A stretch of 33,331 bases of DNA from NCBI RefSeq assembly GCF_001550375.1, contig NZ_LRTR01000795.1, positions 1 to 33,331 on the forward strand, given 5' to 3'. The number at the start of each line of letters is the position of its first letter. Position 1 is the first letter of the stretch. Source of the DNA: Streptomyces europaeiscabiei. GTDB lineage: Bacteria > Actinomycetota > Actinomycetes > Streptomycetales > Streptomycetaceae. This document shows, piece after piece, positions 8,872 to 15,633 of the stretch. The notes under the pieces are model-generated. The model did no database searches. It was not told where the DNA came from and saw nothing but the letters and a program-made list of their open reading frames with translations. The position numbers and the translations under genes are program-made.

Positions 8872-8926
8872 CCGGAAATCCGTGCCAAGGCAGCCATCCC
8901 ATCCGCCTCACCTCCCGTAGGAGCCC

Positions 8927-10804
8927 ATGCATCCCGAACACGAACCCACCCGGGGCCCGTCCGGCAAGTCGCAGGAACAGCCCCGACAGGTACGCCGCAT
9001 CCTGAAACTCTTCCGCCCCTATCGCGGCCGGCTCGCCGTCGTCGGCCTGCTCGTCGGCGCCGCGTCGCTCGCGTCGGTCGCCACGCCCTTCCTCCTCAAG
9101 GAGATACTCGACACCGCGATCCCCGAGCGTCGCACCGGTCTGCTGAGCCTGCTCGCGCTCGGCATGATCCTGAGTGCGGTGCTCACCAGCATCTTCGGTG
9201 TCCTGCAGGCGCTGATCTCCACGACCGTCGGCCAGCGCGTCATGCACGATCTGCGCACCGCCGTCTACGGCCGGCTGCAGCGCATGTCGCTCGCCTTCTT
9301 CACCCGCACCCGCACCGGCGAGGTCCAGTCCCGCATCGCCAACGACATCGGCGGCATGCAGGCGACCGTCACCTCCACGGCCACCTCCCTGGTCTCCAAC
9401 ACCACCAGCGTGGTCGCCACGGTCGTCGCCATGGTCGCCCTGGACTGGCGGCTCACCGTGGTCACCCTGCTCCTGCTGCCGCTGTTCGTGTGGATAAGCC
9501 GCCGGGTCGGCAACGAGCGCAAGAAGATCACCACCCAGCGCCAGAACCAGATGGCGGCCATGGCCGCGACGGTCACCGAGTCGCTGTCCGTCAGCGGCAT
9601 CCTGCTCGGCCGCACGATGGGTCGCGCCGACTCGCTCACCAAGTCCTTCGCCGAGGAGTCCGAGCGGCTCGTCGATCTGGAGGTCAGGGTCAACATGGCC
9701 GGGCGCTGGCGCATGGCCGTCATCACCGTGGTCATGGCCGCCATGCCCGCCGTCATCTACTGGACCGCAGGCATCGCGCTCCAGCTCGGCGGCCCGTCCG
9801 TCTCGGTCGGTACGCTCGTGGCCTTCGTCTCGCTCCAGCAGAACCTGTTCCGGCCGACCGTGAGCCTGTTGTCCACCGGCGTCCAGATCCAGGCCTCGCT
9901 CGCCCTCTTCCAGCGCATCTTCGAGTACCTCGACCTGCCCATCGACATCACCGAACCCGAGCGCCCGGTCCACCTCGACCAGGTCAAGGGCGAGGTCCGC
10001 TTCGAGAACGTCGAGTTCCGCTACGACGGCGAAGGTCGCGGCAGCCCCGGCAGCCCCGGCGGCGATGCCAAGGCGCGCCCGATCCTCGACGGCATCGACC
10101 TCACCGTCCCGGCCGGCGGCAGCCTCGCCGTCGTCGGGCCGACCGGCGCCGGCAAGTCCACGCTCGGTTGTCTGGTGCCGAGGCTGTACGACGTCACGGG
10201 CGGCCGGGTCACCCTCGACGGGGTCGACGTACGCGACCTGGACTTCGACACGCTGGCCCGCGGCATCGGCGTCGTCTCCCAGGAGACCTACCTCTTCCAC
10301 GCCTCGGTCGCCGACAACCTGCGCTTCGCCAAGCCGGACGCCACCGACGAGGAGCTCCACGCGGCGGCGCGGGCGGCCCAGATCCACGACCACATCGCGG
10401 CCCTGCCCGACGGCTACGGCACGGTCGTCGGCGAACGCGGCCACCGCTTCTCCGGAGGTGAGAAGCAGCGCCTGGCCATCGCCCGCACCATCCTGCGCGA
10501 CCCGCCCGTCCTGATCCTCGACGAGGCGACCAGCGCCCTCGACACCCGTACCGAGCACGCGGTGCAGCAGGCCATCGACGCGCTGTCCGCCAACCGCACC
10601 ACCGTCACCATCGCCCACCGGCTCTCCACCGTCCGGGAAGCCGACCAGATCGTCGTACTGGACTCCGGTCGTGCGGTGGAACGCGGTACGCACGAGGAAC
10701 TGCTGGAGCGCGACGGGCGGTACGCGGCTCTCGTGCGGCGGGACGCGCGGCTGGCTCCGGGCCGCGAGGTGATCGAGGCGCCGAAACTGGAACCGACAAG
10801 ATGA
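8927..10804 (+). CDS. ABC exporter half-transporter (fused permease-ATPase)
   Basis: A 625-residue exporter with a six-helix membrane domain (about residues 35-325) and one complete ATPase domain: Walker A GPTGAGKST (near 404), Q-loop VVSQETYLF, signature FSGGEKQRLAIAR (near 509), Walker B VLILDEATSALD and H-loop TIAHRLS. All ATP-site residues are present, so it can work as a homodimer, in contrast to the pair at 101-3912. A Gly/Ser-rich insertion (GRGSPGSPGG) precedes the Walker A region. The start codon has GGAG only three bases upstream. It lies divergent from a MarR regulator with a shared operator, so it is probably an inducible drug or lipid efflux pump. The substrate is not deducible. 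Confidence 0.93.
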   Translation: MHPEHEPTRGPSGKSQEQPRQVRRILKLFRPYRGRLAVVGLLVGAASLASVATPFLLKEILDTAIPERRTGLLSLLALGMILSAVLTSIFGVLQALISTTVGQRVMHDLRTAVYGRLQRMSLAFFTRTRTGEVQSRIANDIGGMQATVTSTATSLVSNTTSVVATVVAMVALDWRLTVVTLLLLPLFVWISRRVGNERKKITTQRQNQMAAMAATVTESLSVSGILLGRTMGRADSLTKSFAEESERLVDLEVRVNMAGRWRMAVITVVMAAMPAVIYWTAGIALQLGGPSVSVGTLVAFVSLQQNLFRPTVSLLSTGVQIQASLALFQRIFEYLDLPIDITEPERPVHLDQVKGEVRFENVEFRYDGEGRGSPGSPGGDAKARPILDGIDLTVPAGGSLAVVGPTGAGKSTLGCLVPRLYDVTGGRVTLDGVDVRDLDFDTLARGIGVVSQETYLFHASVADNLRFAKPDATDEELHAAARAAQIHDHIAALPDGYGTVVGERGHRFSGGEKQRLAIARTILRDPPVLILDEATSALDTRTEHAVQQAIDALSANRTTVTIAHRLSTVREADQIVVLDSGRAVERGTHEELLERDGRYAALVRRDARLAPGREVIEAPKLEPTR

Positions 10805-10835
10805 AGATATGCCGGGTTTGAGGTGATATGCGGGT

Positions 10836-10841
10836 TACCGT
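10836..10841 (+). promoter_or_regulatory. Putative -10 element of the MltG-like gene (leaderless)
   Basis: TACCGT ends 6 bases before the ATG at 10848, the same geometry as for the marR-like and leader-peptide genes. No recognisable ribosome site lies before the ATG, and no clear -35 is visible. Confidence 0.35.
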
Positions 10842-10847
10842 GCCCGC

Positions 10848-11729
10848 ATGCAGATGAACACTCCGCCACGGAGCACGATTCGACTGACGCGCAGGGGCCG
10901 GGCCGCCCTCATCGCGACCGGAGCCGTCGTGGCGGCCACCGCCGTGGCGGTGCCGCTGCTGAGCGTTCAGACCGGTGGCGGCGCGGCCGAGCACCCGACG
11001 TCACTGGTGATCCCGGAGGGCTGGCGCTCCGGACAGGTCTACGCAGCCGTCGACAAGGCCCTCGCCCTGCCCGCCGGATCCACCAAGAAATCCCTGGCCA
11101 AGGCCAAATTGAAGCTCCCGGCCGATGCCGAGGGCAACCCGGAGGGCTACCTCTTCCCGGCGACGTATCCCCTGCGGGAGAAGTCGACTCCCGAGTCCCT
11201 GCTGTCGTTCATGGTCGAGACCGCGCACAAGAAGTTCAACGGCGGTCACGTCACGGCCGGGGCCCAGCGCAACGCGATGAACGTCTACCAGGCGGTCACC
11301 ATCGCGAGCATCGTCCAGGCCGAGGCGGCCGCCGAGAAGGACATGGGCCGCGTCGCCCGGGTCGTCTTCAACCGCCTGGAGCGCGGCATGCCGCTGCAGA
11401 TGGACTCCACCATCAACTACGCGCTGAACCGCTCCACGCTGGACACCACCGCCGACGACACGAAGATCGACAGCCCCTACAACTCGTACCGGCGCATGGG
11501 CCTGCCGCCCACGCCGATCGCCAACCCGGGCGAGGCGGCGATGCGCGCCGCGGTCAATCCCACGTCGGGCGACTGGCTGTACTTCGTGACGGTCAAGCCC
11601 GGCGACACCCGCTTCACGGCGAACTACCAGGAACACCTGCGCAATGTCGCCGAGTTCAACCAGAACCGGAAGAAGCCGTCACCGACCGCCGAGGCGAGCA
11701 CCCCGCCCCCCTCGCAGGCGGCTCGCTGA
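10848..11729 (+). CDS. Short MltG/YceG-like endolytic transglycosylase
   Basis: A 293-residue protein with one N-terminal membrane anchor (about residues 18-42, Arg-rich on the cytoplasmic side) and an extracytoplasmic YceG domain. Family marks are LVIPEGWRSGQVY, the EGYLFPATYPL block, the catalytic-helix segment ASIVQAEA carrying the conserved Glu, VARVVFNRLERGMPLQMDST and GLPPTPIANPG near the end. MltG enzymes cut nascent glycan strands and set peptidoglycan chain length. It is much shorter than the large cytoplasmic-extended MltG usually found in Streptomyces, so it is probably a second, accessory copy. Its 3' end converges on the monooxygenase gene with only 23 bases between, where a weak CCGAG-GCGG-CTCGG hairpin could end transcription. 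Confidence 0.85.
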   Translation: MQMNTPPRSTIRLTRRGRAALIATGAVVAATAVAVPLLSVQTGGGAAEHPTSLVIPEGWRSGQVYAAVDKALALPAGSTKKSLAKAKLKLPADAEGNPEGYLFPATYPLREKSTPESLLSFMVETAHKKFNGGHVTAGAQRNAMNVYQAVTIASIVQAEAAAEKDMGRVARVVFNRLERGMPLQMDSTINYALNRSTLDTTADDTKIDSPYNSYRRMGLPPTPIANPGEAAMRAAVNPTSGDWLYFVTVKPGDTRFTANYQEHLRNVAEFNQNRKKPSPTAEASTPPPSQAAR

Positions 11730-11752
11730 GTCTGCCGAGGCGGCTCGGGACG

Positions 11753-12832
11753 TCAGACGGCGGCGACCGGTTCGTTCGCCAGCAGTCGCCTGATGTCCCG
11801 TACCGCCGCGCGGCCGGCGCGGTTGGCGCCGATGGTGCTCGCCGAGGGGCCGTAGCCGACCAGATGGACCCGTGGGTCGGCGAGCGCGCGGGTGCCGTCG
11901 ACCCGGATGCCGCCGCCGGGCTCGCGCAGCCGTAGCGGCGCCAGATGGTCGACGGCGGGGCGGAAGCCGGTCGCCCAGAGGACGACGTCGGCGTCCACGT
12001 GGCGGCCGTCGTCCCACTCCACTCCGTCGGCCGTGATCCGGTCGAACATCGGCAGCCGGTCCAGCACGCCGTCGGCGAGGCCCTGCCGGATCGCGTCGTT
12101 GAGCGGCAGTCCCGTCACCGACACGACGCTCTTCGGCGGCAGACCCTGCCGTACCCGCTCCTCCACCAGGGCGACGGCCGCCCGCCCCGCGCCCTCGTCG
12201 AACGGCCCCTCGCGGAAGACGGGCGGACGCCTCGTCACCCATGTCGTCGCGGCGGCGTACGGGGCGATCTCCAGCAGGTGCTGCGTCCCGGACGCACCCC
12301 CGCCCACCACGACCACCCGCAGCCCCGCGAACTCCTCGGGCCCCGGGTACTGGGCGGTGTGCAACTGCCGTCCCCGGAACGTCTCCTGACCGGGATAGCG
12401 CGGCCAGAACGGCCGGTCCCAGGTGCCCGTCGCGTTGATCAGCGCGCGCGTCGACCAGGTACCGTCCGAGGCCTCCACCAGCAGGCGCCCGCCCTCGCCC
12501 TCCCGCACCGCGCGGACGTCCACCGGACGCCGTACCCGCAGGTCGAAGGTGTGTTCGTACGAGTCGAAGTACTCCCTGACGACCTCGGCGGACGGCCGTG
12601 CCGGATCGGCCCCCGTCAGTTCCATACCCGGCAGCGCGTGCATCCCGTGCACCTTGCCGTACGTCAGCGACGGCCAGCGGAACTGCCATGCGCCTCCCGG
12701 GCCGGGGGAGTGGTCCAGCACCACGAAATCGCGCTCCGGCTCGAAACCGGTCCGGCGAAGGTGGTAGGCGCCGGCCAGACCTGCCTGGCCGGCGCCGATG
12801 ACGACTACCTCGACCTCGCGCGTGTTGTTCAC
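11753..12832 (-). CDS. FAD/NAD(P)-dependent flavin monooxygenase-like oxidoreductase
   Basis: A 359-residue two-dinucleotide-fold flavoenzyme. The N-terminal FAD site reads VVVIGAGQAGLAGAYHL (residues 9-25). The flavin-monooxygenase fingerprint F-x-G-x-x-x-H appears as FRGRQLHTAQYP near 150, directly before the NADP site VVVVGGGASG near 170. A late ATGFRPAVDHL segment is the usual ATG motif closing the FAD fold. It belongs with the CzcO/FMO group, which hydroxylates or oxidises small molecules or acts as a thiol or metal-linked reductase; the substrate is not predictable. The start is GTG at 12832, with a GGTAG-like ribosome site. It lies in the same direction as, but 380 bases after, the SsuB-like gene, so it is probably a separate unit. 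Confidence 0.88.
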   Translation of the reverse strand: MNNTREVEVVVIGAGQAGLAGAYHLRRTGFEPERDFVVLDHSPGPGGAWQFRWPSLTYGKVHGMHALPGMELTGADPARPSAEVVREYFDSYEHTFDLRVRRPVDVRAVREGEGGRLLVEASDGTWSTRALINATGTWDRPFWPRYPGQETFRGRQLHTAQYPGPEEFAGLRVVVVGGGASGTQHLLEIAPYAAATTWVTRRPPVFREGPFDEGAGRAAVALVEERVRQGLPPKSVVSVTGLPLNDAIRQGLADGVLDRLPMFDRITADGVEWDDGRHVDADVVLWATGFRPAVDHLAPLRLREPGGGIRVDGTRALADPRVHLVGYGPSASTIGANRAGRAAVRDIRRLLANEPVAAV

Positions 12833-13212
12833 GCTTCTACCAACCGTGAAGGGGGTGCGGATCTTCCCACAGCCCGTACGCCGTCGGTTCCGGGATCGCG
12901 CCCGCCCCGAACGGGTACGCCCCTCCAGGCGCGGTCAGCCGGACAGCCGGTCAGCCGGTCAGCCGGTCAGCCGGTCAGCCGGTCAGCCGGACAGCCGGAC
13001 AGCCGGACAGCCGGACAGCACGACAGGCTCGACACCCGGTGCGTGGCACTCCTCGATCGGGTGTGGGAGCTCGGCACGGCCGCCGGCGAGCGCGATGTCG
13101 GCGCCACCTCGGGCGAGACCGACCCCCGCCCGGGAGGGGATCGGGGTGCATCTGCGGTCCGTCCCGGGAGCCGCCGTGCAGGGCGAGCGTCCGCCGCCGG
13201 TCACCGGTGCAC
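12833..13212. other. 380-base gap with tandem repeat
   Basis: Between the monooxygenase start and the end of the SsuB-like gene I see no convincing gene. It holds an 8-bp tandem repeat (12935-13022). The remainder is GC-rich sequence whose open frames lack any recognisable protein character. The promoter of the monooxygenase gene should lie in its left end but shows no clear -35/-10. Confidence 0.6.
12935..13022. repeat. 8-bp tandem repeat, unit (T/A)CAGCCGG
   Basis: Ten perfect consecutive copies of WCAGCCGG run from 12935 to 13014, followed by one degenerate copy (ACAGCACG). The first base alternates in blocks: T, A, then five T, then three A, so variant copies have spread as runs. The repeat lies in a non-coding gap and is a likely variable-number tract. 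Confidence 0.97.
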
Positions 13213-14040
13213 TCACGTGCACGCGGGTGAACGCGGATGTATTCCGGCGGCTTCGGCAGTGGTGTCGACGCCCAGTCGTTCGAGGAGTTGTCCGCGCAGC
13301 TCGGCGAACCGGGGGTCGGTGAGGTCGCGGGGCCGGTCCAGGTCGACCGGTGTCTCGTACGCGATGACACCGTCGTCCATCACGAGGACGCGGTCGGCGA
13401 GCAGCACCGCCTCCTCGACGTCGTGCGTGACGAGGAGCACCGCGCAGCCGCGCCGCTGCCACAACTCGCCCACCAGGCGATGTGCCTTGATCCGGGTGAG
13501 CGCGTCGAGGGAACCGAACGGCTCGTCGAGCAGCAGCAGATCGGGTTCACGGGCCAACACTCCTGTCAGAGAAGCGCGTTGGGCCTCTCCGCCGGAGAGC
13601 GTCCTGGGCCGGGCGCCGGAGCGATGCTCCAGGCCGACCTGCGCGAGCGCCTGCTCGGCGAGGGAGCGTTCGGTCCTGCCCGGCAGACCGCGCAGGACCT
13701 TCCACCACACCCTCTTCCACGGCATCAACCTCGGTGTCCGGTACGCGAAGGCCCTGCGGCGTGGCACCAGGACGGTTCCCTCGATGTCGCGGTCGAGCCC
13801 GGCGAGGATGCGCAGCAGAGTGGACTTGCCGCAGCCGCTGCGGCCGAGCAGGGCCACGAACTCGCCCGGCCGGACGTCGAGTCGGAGATCGTCGAGGACG
13901 GCACGGCCGTCGAAGGTGCGGGTGAGACCCTCGACGTGCACGGCGTGGAGCGCGGAAGCGGTAGAGGTGAGGGCGGGGGTGGTCGCGGGGGCCGGGTGAG
14001 CCTTCGTCTTGGTCACCGGCCGGTGAACGTCGGTCGCCAT
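13213..14040 (-). CDS. ssuB: Sulfonate-type ABC transporter ATPase (SsuB-like), probably decaying
   Basis: A 275-residue importer ATPase of the nitrate/sulfonate/taurine group. Walker A is GRSGCGKST (near residue 65), signature LSGGEAQRAS (near 146), Walker B LLLLDEPFGSLD, H-loop LLVTHDVEEAV, all in normal order. Two departures stand out. The Q-loop, normally F-Q-(E/A)-P-R-L-(L/M)-P-W, reads AYRTPRLMPW, so the Gln is lost. The helix after the signature reads SLTGVLAREP where relatives have SLARAL(V)REP. Upstream in the same direction lies a permease gene with most of its sequence deleted, overlapping this start by 28 bases. The start chosen is the first ATG before the family core (MATDVHRP). 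With no intact permease next to it, it probably no longer drives transport by itself. Confidence 0.82.
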   Translation of the reverse strand: MATDVHRPVTKTKAHPAPATTPALTSTASALHAVHVEGLTRTFDGRAVLDDLRLDVRPGEFVALLGRSGCGKSTLLRILAGLDRDIEGTVLVPRRRAFAYRTPRLMPWKRVWWKVLRGLPGRTERSLAEQALAQVGLEHRSGARPRTLSGGEAQRASLTGVLAREPDLLLLDEPFGSLDALTRIKAHRLVGELWQRRGCAVLLVTHDVEEAVLLADRVLVMDDGVIAYETPVDLDRPRDLTDPRFAELRGQLLERLGVDTTAEAAGIHPRSPACT

Positions 14041-14405
14041 TGCGGCAGCAGCCTTTCGAGGGAGCGGACGATGAAGTCGGCGAGCGGGCCGAGGAAGGCG
14101 TGGACGATGAGGCAGACCACGATCACGTGGGTCAGCGGGAAGTCCCGAGCCTGCGGAAGGGACCCGGAGGGGTGCGCCGCAGCCGACGGGGGCACGGGTG
14201 AGGCGGGCGGAGCCGGGGACGATGGATTCGAGGGCGAGTCGGGGGTCCGGGTCCAGTTCGGCATCGAGTCGCAGGGAACCGGAAGAGCCGGGACCGGGGG
14301 AGCCGGGACTGCCGGAAGAGCCGGGACCGGGGAGCCGTTGTGGGTATCGGCTGTGTCCGGAGCATCCGCCTGATCGGAATAGGGCGGGGCATGACTGACG
14401 CTCAT
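14013..14405 (-). pseudogene. ssuC: SsuC-like sulfonate permease, internally deleted remnant
   Basis: A 130-codon open frame with a good start (ATG with GGAG 5 bases upstream at 14411-14414) and a Pro/Ala/Ser-rich N-terminal part. Its last 43 residues (from QARDFPLTHVIVVCL to WRPTFTGR) match the C-terminal end of SsuC/TauC-type permeases: last membrane helix, then a D-x-x-V-R-x-L-E-R segment. A full permease has about 250-290 residues with five or six helices; here only the last helix remains. The stop overlaps the SsuB-like start, the normal ssuC-ssuB coupling. The simplest reading is an in-frame internal deletion that removed the transport core but kept both ends. A genuine small protein is possible but less likely. 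Confidence 0.75.
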
Positions 14406-14554
14406 GGGAGCTCCACGGGGGAGAACGCCGGTGGGGGCGACCGTGTGGTGCCACCGCGTCGGACACCGGTCGACGGATCGCTCGGTGGACCCGGCTGGTC
14501 AGGCGTGCGGACGGGGCAGCGCGCAGGCCGAGGAGAAAGGGAGGCGAAGGGGCG

Positions 14555-14638
14555 TCAGCAGCCGCGACGACACGCGGCGGAGGCCACCCGCAGGAGGTCG
14601 ATGTGACCGCGCGAAGTGAGCAGGGCTGAACGCGACAT
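14555..14638 (-). CDS. Cysteine-rich leader peptide upstream of the sulfonate transport remnant
   Basis: A 27-residue open frame starting MSRSALLTSRGHIDLL and ending ASAACRRGC-stop. Short leader peptides of this type (SRGHIDLLRV core, Cys near the stop) are widespread in Streptomyces before sulfur-uptake and cysteine-pathway operons. The terminal C-R-R-G-C would make ribosomes pause when charged Cys-tRNA is scarce, so attenuation by cysteine supply is the likely function (inference). It sits 149 bases before the ssuC-like remnant, and a clear promoter lies immediately upstream. It is too short for ordinary gene calling. The intact peptide and promoter contrast with the decayed genes downstream. 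Confidence 0.87.
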   Translation of the reverse strand: MSRSALLTSRGHIDLLRVASAACRRGC

Positions 14639-14644
14639 ACGGCG

Positions 14645-14674
14645 AAACTAGCCAGCCGGTCCGCACACGGTCAA
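14645..14674 (-). promoter_or_regulatory. Promoter of the leader-peptide/sulfonate operon
   Basis: On the minus strand: -35 TTGACC (14674-14669), 18-base spacer, -10 TAGTTT (14650-14645), then exactly 6 bases to the leader ATG at 14638. This is a near-ideal housekeeping sigma promoter and implies a leaderless message starting at or beside the leader-peptide ATG. Confidence 0.75.
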
Positions 14675-14774
14675 TGGCGTCTCGCGAAGTGGATGCCAGG
14701 TATCACCAGGTGAGCGCTGTCGGCGCGGGCGGTCGTTCCCGCACGGCGCCTGCGGGGTGCGCGAGGATGAAGTC

Positions 14775-15197
14775 ATGTCCGATGTCTTCACCACCCGAGT
14801 CCTGAACATCGCCTCCGGCTCCCGCGAACGGGTCGTCGACCTGACCCACGACTGCGAGACGTTCCTCCGCGAGGCTGCGGCCGGCCGGGACGGTCTCCTC
14901 AACGTCTTCGTCCCGCATGCCACGGCCGGCATCGCGGTCATCGAAACGGGCGCCGGCAGCGACGACGACCTCCTCGCCGCCCTCCGTACCCTCCTTCCCG
15001 CCGACGACCGCTGGCAACACCGCCACGGCACCCCCGGCCACGGCCGCGACCACGTCCTCCCCGCCCTCGTCCCACCCCACGCCACCCTGCCGGTCATCGC
15101 CGGGAGGCTGGAACTGGGGACGTGGCAGTCCGTGTGCCTGGTGGACACGAACACGAGCAACACGGACCGTCTGGTCCGGTTGAGCTTCCTCGGTTGA
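14775..15197 (+). CDS. YjbQ/UPF0047 family protein (secondary thiamine-phosphate synthase type)
   Basis: A 140-residue single-domain protein of normal family length. Conserved marks are FVPHATAGIAVIE (residues about 45-57), HRHGTPGHGRDHVLPAL with clustered His, and GTWQSVCLVDTNT near the end, the typical L-G-T-W-Q block of this family. Family proteins form small beta-barrel trimers with a metal-like His site. Some show weak thiamine-phosphate synthase activity, but the physiological role is unclear. The start at 14775 is preferred over the in-frame 14757 ATG because GAGG lies about 9 bases upstream. It is divergent from the leader-peptide operon, with about 100 bases between the two promoter regions. 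Confidence 0.9.
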   Translation: MSDVFTTRVLNIASGSRERVVDLTHDCETFLREAAAGRDGLLNVFVPHATAGIAVIETGAGSDDDLLAALRTLLPADDRWQHRHGTPGHGRDHVLPALVPPHATLPVIAGRLELGTWQSVCLVDTNTSNTDRLVRLSFLG

Positions 15198-15300
15198 GTG
15201 TCCTGGTGGGGCTGTGGGAGCAAAGTCCGGCCGCGCCGAAAAAATGAGGGTGGCGTACCACCATGTGGTGTAGCGGATCAAGGCGCCGGAATCCGCAGGT

Positions 15301-15340
15301 CATCGCCGCATCGCCGCATCGCCGCATCGCCGCATCGGCG
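15301..15340. repeat. 8-bp tandem repeat, unit CATCGCCG
   Basis: Four perfect consecutive copies of CATCGCCG (15301-15332) followed by one copy with a single change (CATCGGCG, 15333-15340). Non-coding. It has the same unit length as the tract at 12935-13022 but a different sequence. Confidence 0.95.
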
Positions 15341-15571
15341 CGGTCCGGGGCCATGCATGGCGCTGAGACAGGTCAGCCGCTGCGCGACCCGGGAGCCGTG
15401 TCCCATGGAGTGGCCGACGCGCGCCTTACCGGAACGCGTCGAGCAAGGTCGCTCACACCACGAAGCGGGACACGACCTGTCGTTCGCGTCGGACTCGTCG
15501 GGTGCGCCCGGCTCCGGAGCCTGGACGTCACTGTCGCCGGTGTCAACTGACCCGCGGTCCAGGACCGCTCC

Positions 15572-15609
15572 CGCCCTCCAACGCGTCGCACGGACCCGGT
15601 TGGAGGGCG
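15572..15609 (-). terminator. Terminator hairpin of the lipid-synthase operon
   Basis: Perfect 11-bp arms CGCCCTCCAAC (15572-15582) and GTTGGAGGGCG (15599-15609) around a 16-base loop, 24 bases past the stop of the last operon gene. No U-tract, as is usual in these genomes. Confidence 0.7.
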
Positions 15610-15633
15610 CAGGTCTGCGCGGCTGCGATGCCG

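Larger units (their letters stand above)
15198..15633. other. 436-base gap between convergent genes
   Basis: No gene is supported here. The gap holds an 8-bp tandem repeat (15301-15340) and, at its right end, an 11-bp hairpin (15572-15609) that should terminate the lipid operon. Open frames across it lack family resemblance or ribosome sites. It marks the border between the ordinary genes on the left and the biosynthetic operon on the right. Confidence 0.65.

Noticed and set aside
14041..14466. Upstream extension of the SsuB-like frame to an ATG at 14466
   Set aside because: The added 142 residues are Pro/Arg/Ser-rich without family match and overlap the permease remnant, which is in another frame and has its own ribosome site.
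15245..15300. Possible tRNA- or terminator-like fold around ACCACCATGTGGT after the yjbQ-like gene
   Set aside because: Only a 5-bp stem with a 3-base loop; no cloverleaf arms could be drawn.
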